Source: Bdellovibrionales bacterium
Lineage (GTDB): Bacteria; Bdellovibrionota; Bdellovibrionia; Bdellovibrionales; UBA1609
Length of the DNA: 6,214 nucleotides
Assembly (NCBI GenBank): GCA_027451425.1
Contig: DAIDJH010000118.1
Span: forward strand, 1-6,214
Reading direction: 5' to 3'
The position numbers were made by a program, and so were the translations under genes. How positions within the stretch are numbered: position 1 is the first letter of the stretch; each line of letters begins with the position of its first letter. This document shows, one piece after another, positions 1 through 6,214 of the stretch. The notes under the pieces were generated by a model. It made no database searches. It worked only from the letters and a program-made list of their open reading frames with translations, and was not told where the DNA came from.

Positions 1-1777
1 TGAATACGGCCAGCGTCTTGCCGCAGTCGTGAATATCGTTACAAAAACCGGCCCCGAAACTCCCAGCGGCACAATTGAAATGAATTACGGTTCGTACAAC
101 ACCTTCTCACCTGTCATCGAGTACGGAGGGTCGAACAAAGAAGGGAATATTCACTATTATTTTTCTGCCAATTACACCAGCACCGATCGCGGTCTCGATA
201 CGCCAGAGCCGAAAAACCAATCGAATTTCAATCAGGGCGGGACGGACGCCCTCCACGACTACTCTCAGGGTAACGAAGAATTCGCGAAAATCGACGACGA
301 TCTCGACAACACCAACAAGTTGTCACTTGTGATGTTCAACAATTACGATTTTTATCAAATCCCGACCTATCCATCATCTTTCAATTCTGGCGATCCGATG
401 TTCCAAAAGGGATATGTCGATTCGTTCGGTAATACAAACGGACCAGGCGCGACGACTTACAACTTCATCCCCTACAACACCGACGATTGGCAAGCCGAGA
501 CGAACTCTTACATCCAAGCAGTATGGAAGCACACTTTCAACGATCACAGCTTTATGTATTTGTCGCCTTACTACAAATACTCAGAAATCGTTGTCGGCAA
601 CGATCCAACCAATGATTTGGCCACCGCAATGAACGGAATAAGCCCGGTTAGCGGAGCCACGCCGTCTTCATTCGACGAAAATCGTCACGTTAACAATTAT
701 GGTTTGAAGGGTGACTTCACCGATCGACCCGACAACAAAAATTTGGTGAAATACGGTTTTCAATCGCAATTTTCACAAGCGGTTGGCGATGTGTCGCTGC
801 AAACTGTTAACGGCGCTGGCGACATCATGGCGCCTTACACCGATAACGGCACCGACACCGAGACTTTTGAAAGCCTCTATGCGCAGGACGATTACACGAT
901 TCGATCAAATTTAATTTTAAACGCGGGTCTTCGTTTTGATGCGACTCAATTTCAGTTCCCAGGCAATACGAATTACAACGATCAGGCACTTCAACCGCGC
1001 ATCGGGCTCAACTATCTGCCTAACAGTAAAACCAAATTGCATGTGTTTTATGGGCGGCTTTTTCAACCGGCGCCACTTGAAGATCTCTATGATGCCTTTG
1101 ATTACGCCAATGGCGGCGGTCTACAGCATTACGACATCAAAGCTGAAAAAGACAATTACTACGAAACGGGAATCACCCGCCAAATCAGCGCCACCCACGC
1201 GATTTCTCTCAACGTGTACTACAAAGATGCTGTCAACATGCTTGACGACGCGGAGCTTGCCAACACGGATATTGCGCAACCGTTCAACTACGCCCACGGT
1301 TTTGCTTATGGCGCGGAGGTTGCGGTGCAAGGCACCATCAATGCCCATTGGTCCGATTACCTGAACTATGCCTACGACGTGGCCATGGGCCAAGGTATAA
1401 GCGGTGGAATTTGGGCTCTCGGCTCCAGCGCTCCCACTACCAATGATTACATGTATCTCGATCACGTGCAGCTTCACACCGCTAACGGTGGCGTGACATA
1501 CAATAAAAATGGATTTTGGTGGACGGGCGAATTGTTGTACGGCAGCGGACTTCGCACTGGTCCTGATAACGACGGCGCGCTCACCCCCCACCTCACCGCC
1601 AACACAACAGTGGGCAAAGAATTTTTCTGTCCATCGCTTAGACGAAAATTGAAGGTGTCACTGGACCTCCTCAATCTCACCAACGACGTTTATCCGATCA
1701 CTCTGGACAACGGTTTCAACGGCTCACATTTTGCGCCAGGTTTTGAGGTCTTCACACACTTGATCGTTGAGATTTAG
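1..1777 (+). CDS. TonB-dependent outer-membrane receptor, C-terminal part (5' end outside window)
   Basis: This is an outer-membrane beta-barrel receptor that would import a ligand (siderophore, vitamin, sugar or peptide; not determinable here) using TonB/ExbBD energy. The frame is open from base 2, giving 591 visible residues. The GTG at 29 is internal, because the codons before it read EYGQRLAAVVNIVTKTG, the typical end of the plug domain (compare the family pattern GxxxGVVNIITK). Signal peptide, TonB box and most of the plug are therefore upstream of the window. The barrel follows, with alternating aromatic/polar strands and Asn/Asp/Gly-rich loops. Family landmarks are YAQDD (visible residues 293-297), LNAGLRFD (GLRFD at 309-313), QPRIGLNY and the penultimate-strand motif NLTNDVYPI (from 558). 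The last residues are THLIVEI, ending in Ile where most receptors of this family end in Phe or Trp. The family call is firm; the substrate is unknown. The next gene starts 49 bases downstream on the same strand. Confidence 0.93.
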   Translation, partial: EYGQRLAAVVNIVTKTGPETPSGTIEMNYGSYNTFSPVIEYGGSNKEGNIHYYFSANYTSTDRGLDTPEPKNQSNFNQGGTDALHDYSQGNEEFAKIDDDLDNTNKLSLVMFNNYDFYQIPTYPSSFNSGDPMFQKGYVDSFGNTNGPGATTYNFIPYNTDDWQAETNSYIQAVWKHTFNDHSFMYLSPYYKYSEIVVGNDPTNDLATAMNGISPVSGATPSSFDENRHVNNYGLKGDFTDRPDNKNLVKYGFQSQFSQAVGDVSLQTVNGAGDIMAPYTDNGTDTETFESLYAQDDYTIRSNLILNAGLRFDATQFQFPGNTNYNDQALQPRIGLNYLPNSKTKLHVFYGRLFQPAPLEDLYDAFDYANGGGLQHYDIKAEKDNYYETGITRQISATHAISLNVYYKDAVNMLDDAELANTDIAQPFNYAHGFAYGAEVAVQGTINAHWSDYLNYAYDVAMGQGISGGIWALGSSAPTTNDYMYLDHVQLHTANGGVTYNKNGFWWTGELLYGSGLRTGPDNDGALTPHLTANTTVGKEFFCPSLRRKLKVSLDLLNLTNDVYPITLDNGFNGSHFAPGFEVFTHLIVEI

Positions 1778-1826
1778 AGCGCGCCCCCATCTCATGTAGA
1801 TTCTCATTTTTACCGAAAATTCTTGT

Positions 1827-1904
1827 ATGGGTTTTCGGCTCGCCAATTGTGTTTTAATTGCCTCGACGTTGGTCGCGCTCGTCGTCGCTTTACCTGCTGA
1901 TGCA
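1827..1904 (+). other. Signal peptide coding region of the 1062-residue exported protein
   Basis: The first about 26 residues show the Sec signal layout: a short N-region with one Arg (MGFR), a hydrophobic core (CVLIASTLVALVVAL), then PADA followed by QS. The A-x-A before Gln fits signal peptidase I cleavage. C8 sits early in the core, and no Leu-x-x-Cys lipobox lies at the cleavage site, so a lipoprotein is not indicated. The protein should reach the periplasm or beyond. This fits its N-terminal cysteines being disulphide-bonded, which is inferred. Confidence 0.8.
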
Positions 1905-4900
1905 CAATCATTAACGAGCCCATTCGCCAACAGCGTCGAGCAAAACTCGCTCGATCAAACAACGGCCGCCGGGCTTTGCAGAAATTGTTCGGATTCCATC
2001 GCCGGAGTTGGCCTCGTTGAAGACGCCCCCGTTGATGCAAAAAATTTAAAAATGCTTGGAGATTTAAAAACAGCCATTCGCAAAGACGTCGCCGTGCGGG
2101 CAAAATCAAAATGCGAACAAATCGTGACATCACCTGAATGCACGAATCTCTATGCAGAAATTAAAAAAGCGGGGAAAAACCCGGACGACTACAAACTAAA
2201 GTGCAATCAGAATGAAATTATAAAATTAATCGAAGATGATTTCTATTTAAAGATGGGTGTCGCAAAAGGCTTCGAAAGCAATTTAAAAAGTATCGTCGAA
2301 TTGCCGAAATCGGCATGGGATTTCAGCAAGACCAGTTATCAAAACCTACACCGTTTTGGCCAATATGTTGGCGGCGAAATTTATTGCGATTCTCATGTGC
2401 AAGATAAAAAACTTCTTTTTCAAACGCTAAACTCCAATTTACCAAAAAATGCCAAACTCCCCAACCCGACAGACAGCGTTCTTAATACTTATTCATGCCC
2501 TGAGATCAGAGAGGCATTTCGCATACAAAAAAATTCTCTTTATCACCCCAAGAATGTTAACGAACACCCTGTGGACGATCAAATGTCTAAGGAGTTTTAT
2601 CAATTGGTCGAAAAGCCTCTTGAAAAGCGACTGAAGTGCTACAATTCACAAAAGCGTTCTTTACTCATCGGCACCGCCGCAACATCGTTCGCTCTCAATT
2701 TCACTAATCCTCTAGGAGATGCTGAACTTATGACCGAGGCCGCCGGGTTGGCTTCAGATGTCAGCAAATTGACCGAGGCCGAAAAGGCCGTCAAAGCTGA
2801 AAGAATCGTCGATGCCACCACCGTTGCGGGCGAAACAAGCTCCGCCGAACGTCAACAGAAGATCTACGACGTGCTGAAACGTATGCATAAATTAAAAAAG
2901 TACCCTTCAACCAAAGAAAATATCGACAAAATCGATGAGCTCAATGCCCAAGCCATCCAAATCACCGCTGACGAATTACGCGCAAGAAAGATCAGCTTCA
3001 AAATCGTCGATCCCAAAAAAGACGAGGGCGTTTCGTTGTCGAAAAATGCGCTGAATGACGTCAAGATGACCTATTTAGAAACCACGCATGCGCAAAAAGA
3101 AAATCAACATGTTTATGAAACGCTTCGTAAAACGTTGGTCGACCGCCGCGCCACCGCTCTCCATGCCGAAAAATCAGCTGGCGTTTACGAATCCGGCTGG
3201 AATGAAAAGTTACAAGAAGCAAACAGAAGGATTTCGGAGCTTGACCAAAAGATCGCCGCCGATCAAAAAAATCCGGTCGCCTTAAAAGCCGATGAAACAT
3301 TGAGAGAAAGCTTGGTTAATTCTAGAACCATTTATGCGCGCGCCACCCGAGAACAATCCGAATTACGAATAAAATGGCATCGCAAAGTGCGAAAACTTGA
3401 AAAGACTATCCGAAAAATCGATAGACATTACGCAAAAAACAAGGGGTTGCATCCCGCATTAGACAAATTGCCAGCTTTGCGTGATCTTCATACTTGGACG
3501 CGCCCCTATATTGTCATTACCGAATCTCCAACCAATCCAAAATTACTTAACACTATAATTGAAAAACACGGCGGCGAAATCGTGTTGTCACCGAACGAGA
3601 AATCCGCGATCCCCTCAAGGCTCGCGGGCGTCTACAATCAGAAAAATGAAAAATCTGTTTTTATTTACCCGCTTGAACAAATATTTAGCGATCACCCGGT
3701 AATCAATAGCCCAGCTCTTCACGAGACCCGGCACCTTGTGCAAGAACGGATGCGCCAAATTGGCCGAGAAACCCCCTACAATATCACCGTCACCGCCAAG
3801 CAAGGACAAAAGTTGCATAAGTCTCGTGGATTTTACGACAACTTCATGTCATTTGAGGAATTGCATACCTGGAACCACGACATGAAAGACGCGGTTCATG
3901 CACGTATTGGAAAGGTTACGGCCTACAGTTTTAAACGCGGAATTATCCGTCGGGTTGATTCCACAGCAACACAGGTTTCAGTCGCCAAAGGATTGTCCGT
4001 TCTCAGCAAATCCGCAAAGTCGAGCATCGAAGCCGCGCGCTTATATCTCAACGAACACCCGAATGATGTCGTCGTCGCCATTAAAGGTGAAAGTGGAGCA
4101 AGTCAGTCTTTTGTGCGAGTCCCTTATTTCAAAAATGGGCGCATCATTGGCGATATTAAAATTACACTCGTCAATTTGAATGAGACCAATAAGTCGGATG
4201 CGATTCAACTCGCCAAAGAATATCTCAATCGCGTCGAAGCGCGCGTGGATCGTCATGTCGCCAACGCGACGCAAGTTATTGACGCCCATCCCGAGATCAA
4301 CCCGAACGAAGCGTGGGCGTCAGCCACAAGTGCTCGGGGCACGATCTCCACATCGACGGGCGAAGTCCGCGCAACCGTTGCCTCACCGCAATTGAAAGCG
4401 ACTGAGCATGTTGAGGCGGTAAAAAAGATTCAGTTAACAGAAGAGGACCTTGGTCATGTGCTACACGATCACATCGTCGAAAATGTCACCCCCGAACTTA
4501 AGAACGCGATGGCGGAATTGCGCGTGAGCCAAGAAGATATAGCCAAGACAAAAAATGCAAAACCCGAAGACGTCTTAAAGAGACGAAAAGCTCAAGAAAC
4601 CATCATTTCTGAGATTGAAAAACAGCACCCCGGGTTCAAAACCCTTTTAGAAAGAAAAAATAGAAATACTGTGATTGTTGATAAAAATATTGAAGACGTC
4701 GAATCGCTCATTGGCAATTTCGCCCATCCGAACCCTAATCATGAATCAAACCTTCGATCTCCGGTAATAGCGCCAATAATGAGACAGGCTCACGAAGGCG
4801 ACGATTTTTGGTTACAGACTAATTATTACGAAGAAAACGGTAAAAAATATGGCGTCGAAATGTACGTTTGCCCGAAGTCAAAGTGCGAGAAAAATGGCAA

Positions 4901-5015
4901 AATCTATGAACAAGGGACGGCATTTACCGTTTACTTCACTTGTGGGCCGAACGTTTTAACATTCATGAGAGCCAAAAATGGCTCGGTTTCTGTTCGCTTG
5001 AATAATTGCAAGTAG
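1827..5015 (+). CDS. Large exported protein of unknown family with zincin-like HExxH motif
   Basis: This is a complete 1062-residue protein that I do not recognise as a named family. The start is ATG 1827: it gives an immediate Sec-type signal peptide (basic MGFR, hydrophobic core to about residue 22, likely cleavage after ADA near residue 26), and no in-frame start lies just upstream. No clear Shine-Dalgarno sequence precedes it. In order: cysteines C51-x2-C54, C96, C105, C126, C187, C224 and C271; a short hydrophobic segment at 278-292; a long charged helical, probably coiled-coil stretch at about 412-538; then a globular part. In that part, strand-like SVFIYPLEQIF precedes LHETRHLVQE (H632, E633, H636). 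MSFEELHTW (E677/E678) lies about 41 residues further on and could supply a third zinc ligand as in gluzincins. A His cluster GHVLHDH follows (876-882). The C-terminal region has C1015, C1020, C1039 and C1061. No cysteine is seen between 271 and 1015. An exported metallopeptidase is a reasonable inference, not proven; HExxH can occur by chance. Confidence 0.9.
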   Translation: MGFRLANCVLIASTLVALVVALPADAQSLTSPFANSVEQNSLDQTTAAGLCRNCSDSIAGVGLVEDAPVDAKNLKMLGDLKTAIRKDVAVRAKSKCEQIVTSPECTNLYAEIKKAGKNPDDYKLKCNQNEIIKLIEDDFYLKMGVAKGFESNLKSIVELPKSAWDFSKTSYQNLHRFGQYVGGEIYCDSHVQDKKLLFQTLNSNLPKNAKLPNPTDSVLNTYSCPEIREAFRIQKNSLYHPKNVNEHPVDDQMSKEFYQLVEKPLEKRLKCYNSQKRSLLIGTAATSFALNFTNPLGDAELMTEAAGLASDVSKLTEAEKAVKAERIVDATTVAGETSSAERQQKIYDVLKRMHKLKKYPSTKENIDKIDELNAQAIQITADELRARKISFKIVDPKKDEGVSLSKNALNDVKMTYLETTHAQKENQHVYETLRKTLVDRRATALHAEKSAGVYESGWNEKLQEANRRISELDQKIAADQKNPVALKADETLRESLVNSRTIYARATREQSELRIKWHRKVRKLEKTIRKIDRHYAKNKGLHPALDKLPALRDLHTWTRPYIVITESPTNPKLLNTIIEKHGGEIVLSPNEKSAIPSRLAGVYNQKNEKSVFIYPLEQIFSDHPVINSPALHETRHLVQERMRQIGRETPYNITVTAKQGQKLHKSRGFYDNFMSFEELHTWNHDMKDAVHARIGKVTAYSFKRGIIRRVDSTATQVSVAKGLSVLSKSAKSSIEAARLYLNEHPNDVVVAIKGESGASQSFVRVPYFKNGRIIGDIKITLVNLNETNKSDAIQLAKEYLNRVEARVDRHVANATQVIDAHPEINPNEAWASATSARGTISTSTGEVRATVASPQLKATEHVEAVKKIQLTEEDLGHVLHDHIVENVTPELKNAMAELRVSQEDIAKTKNAKPEDVLKRRKAQETIISEIEKQHPGFKTLLERKNRNTVIVDKNIEDVESLIGNFAHPNPNHESNLRSPVIAPIMRQAHEGDDFWLQTNYYEENGKKYGVEMYVCPKSKCEKNGKIYEQGTAFTVYFTCGPNVLTFMRAKNGSVSVRLNNCK

Positions 5016-5071
5016 ATGTGTGGTATCCTTCACAAGATAGACTGACTCAACTGTGAAAGCGAACTTGCAAA

Positions 5072-6070
5072 ATGAAAAGGTTGACGAAAAAATATGATGC
5101 GATAGTCATTGGCGCCGGGCCTAACGGTTTGGCCTGCGCCATCACCTTGCGCCAAGCGGGTCGGTCGGTGATTGTGCTTGAAAGATCGAACACTCCCGGT
5201 GGAGGGGTAAAAACCGAAGAACTAACCTTGCCGGGTTTTCAACACGATGTCTGCTCCGCCGTTCACCCTATGGCGATCGCGTCGCCCTTTTTTAAAACTC
5301 TCCCGCTCGAGCAATTCGGACTCAAATGGATTCACTCGCCGGCAGCTTTGGCGCATCCGTTCGATAACGGTGATGCGGCAATTCTAGAGCGCGCTTCGGG
5401 CCCGGCTTCGAAGAATGAAGAAGCAGTTAAAAATTTTGCGCTCATTCTCGATGAAATTTTGCAACCCGCACTGCGCATTCCGCGACATCCGTGGCGTCTC
5501 GCCCGCTACGGTCGTCAAGCGATCCAATCGGCCCGCGCTTTTGCGTACCAAATGAAATCCGAAAAAGATCGCGCTTTGTTTTTGGGGATGGCCGCTCACT
5601 CTCCGGCTTCTCTCGAACGCCGTGCAACGGCGGCCGTGGCACTCACTCTACAAATGGCTGGCGAAACAGTGGGCTGGCCCATCGCCGAGGGAGGATCGGC
5701 CCGCATCACTCAAGCCCTGGTCAAATATTTTGAGTCTCTGGGTGGCGAAATTGAGTTGAATTTTGAAGTGACTCATCTCGATCAACTTGCCGCATTCGCA
5801 ACTGACAATACGCAAATATTTTTCGATCTCACCCCCCGACAGATTTTTAAAATCGCCGGCGACAAACTTTCGCATCGCATGCGCCAGGCTTTTCAAAATT
5901 TCGCTCTTGGGGTCGGCGTTTTTAAAATGGATTGGGCTCTCAACTCACCCATCCCATGGAAGAACTCAAACTGTGCCCACGCCGCTACCATCCACCTTGG
6001 CGGATCGGCCGAAGAAATATTAGAATCCGAATTTCGCGTAAAGCATGGCGAGCACTCCGAAAAACCGTTT
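5072..6070 (+). CDS. FAD-dependent oxidoreductase, phytoene desaturase/PYROXD2-like, truncated at 3' side
   Basis: This is a flavin-dependent amine-oxidase-fold enzyme of the COG1233 type (phytoene desaturase-related, PYROXD2-like); its substrate cannot be told. The start is ATG 5072, since an in-frame TGA at 5054 excludes longer versions. The FAD-binding Rossmann motif is AIVIGAGPNGLACA (G14, G16, G19), with E37 in VIVLER closing the second strand and placed to bind the FAD ribose. NTPGGGVKTEE follows (residues 40-50), then LPGFQHDVCSAVHP, characteristic of the group. VGWPIAEGGSARITQAL (G201-S209 at its core) is the family's second strong signature. Homology-like sequence runs to EKPF (about residue 333). 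Beyond 6070 the frame stays open to the window end for 48 more residues, but these do not look like the family and coincide with an opposite-strand receiver domain. Family members usually have roughly 470-540 residues, so the C-terminal FAD/substrate part is missing here. No good ribosome-binding site is visible. The gene is 56 bases after the preceding one, same direction. Confidence 0.88.
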
Positions 6071-6181
6071 GGCCTCCTTGCCGTCGCTGGTCTCCTCGAC
6101 ACTGAACTCGAGCGTCTCGAGAATGTGCCTGGCGACCTTTCGGATGACCTTGGAGTCGTCGACGATGAGGTAGGTTTTCAT
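6020..6181 (-). CDS. CheY-like response-regulator receiver domain, N-terminal fragment fused to foreign sequence
   Basis: Read on the - strand from ATG at 6181, the protein begins MKTYLIVDDSKVIRKVAR and continues through LETLEFSVEETSDGKEA. This is the first beta-alpha-beta unit of a phospho-acceptor receiver domain: the acidic pair D8-D9 follows strand 1, helix 1 carries the usual S-x-x-I-R pattern, and DGKEA (33-37) is the common loop and start of helix 2. The phosphorylated Asp expected near residue 52 and the rest of the domain are absent. After A37 (base 6071) the frame reads KRFFGVLAM and so on to TAA at 6020-6022, giving 53 residues. That tail is only the antisense of the oxidoreductase gene, so the genuine part is 6071-6181. 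The start resembles single-domain CheY-like regulators common in Alphaproteobacteria (from memory). An AGGA lies about 12 bases before the ATG. This fragment cannot work as a receiver as it stands. Confidence 0.72.
   Translation of the reverse strand: MKTYLIVDDSKVIRKVARHILETLEFSVEETSDGKEAKRFFGVLAMLYAKFGF
6065..6076. other. Breakpoint joining two unrelated, oppositely oriented gene fragments
   Basis: To the left, the + strand encodes an FAD oxidoreductase up to EKPF (codon ends at 6070). To the right, the - strand encodes a receiver domain whose last recognisable residue, A37, uses bases 6071-6073. Each protein loses family resemblance at the same position, so the boundary is within a few bases of 6070/6071. 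A hand count gives about 58% G+C for 6071-6214 and about 53% for the 120 bases before it, a modest shift in the direction expected of a different source. No insertion-sequence ends, direct repeats or tRNA are seen here. Confidence 0.75.
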
Positions 6182-6214
6182 AAAGTCACTCAGTCCTGTC
6201 CGGTTCGGGTCTGG

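Noticed and set aside
29..31. GTG at 29 as the true start of the receptor.
   Set aside because: The frame is open to base 2, and the residues before GTG complete the plug-domain motif. The gene starts upstream of the window.
1121..1591. 156-residue open frame on the - strand inside the receptor gene.
   Set aside because: It is antisense to a well-supported receptor barrel, shows no recognisable domain, and its length is explained by the codon bias of the sense gene.
1778..1826. Promoter or terminator in the 49-base gap before the long gene.
   Set aside because: I found no paired -35/-10 boxes at proper spacing and no stem followed by a T-run.
2731..2781. Twelve-base direct repeat TGACCGAGGCCG at 2731-2742 and 2770-2781.
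   Set aside because: It lies inside the long gene and encodes the similar MTEA and LTEA stretches in an Ala/Glu-rich helix. There is no sign of a mobile or regulatory repeat.
4998..5029. Possible promoter for the oxidoreductase: TTGAAT at 4998-5003 and extended -10 like TGGTATCCT at 5021-5029.
   Set aside because: Each box matches the consensus at only four of six positions and the spacer is 20 bases. The -35 part lies inside the previous gene. This is too weak to list as a feature.
5017..5036. TGTG...CACA inverted repeat just after the stop of the long gene, as a terminator stem.
   Set aside because: The stem is only four base pairs and no T-run follows, so it is not a convincing intrinsic terminator.

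Overview
The window carries three genes on the + strand and, in its last ~145 bases, a fragment of an unrelated gene on the - strand. The organism is a Gram-negative, outer-membrane-bearing bacterium, because the first gene encodes a TonB-dependent outer-membrane receptor. The style of the second gene (a very long, Lys/Asn-rich, signal-peptide-bearing protein with scattered N-terminal cysteines and an HExxH site) reminds me of large exported proteins of the Bdellovibrionota. That is an impression only, and no marker gene is present to settle the taxonomy.

Layout: (1) bases 1-1777 hold the C-terminal part of a TonB-dependent receptor whose start lies upstream of the window. (2) Bases 1827-5015 hold a complete 1062-residue exported protein of unrecognised family. 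It has a Sec-type signal peptide, a cysteine-containing N-terminal region, a long charged helical stretch, a zincin-like HETRH site with a plausible downstream glutamate, and a small four-cysteine C-terminal region. (3) From 5072 there is an FAD-dependent oxidoreductase of the phytoene-desaturase/PYROXD2-like group, with a clear Rossmann dinucleotide motif. The three genes point the same way with gaps of only 49 and 56 bases and no visible terminator, so co-transcription is possible. Nothing seen ties their functions into one pathway.

The most concrete anomaly is at the right end. The oxidoreductase stops looking like its family at about base 6071. From there to the end, the opposite strand reads as the first 37 residues of a CheY-like receiver domain, and that domain in turn stops being recognisable at the same point. 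Two unrelated genes, each cut mid-domain and meeting head-on at one point, indicate either a chimeric assembly or a real rearrangement. A chimera is the likelier explanation.

I see no RNA genes, CRISPR array, insertion sequence, attachment site or convincing terminator. The long second gene is the best candidate for something undescribed, but its function cannot be assigned from sequence alone.
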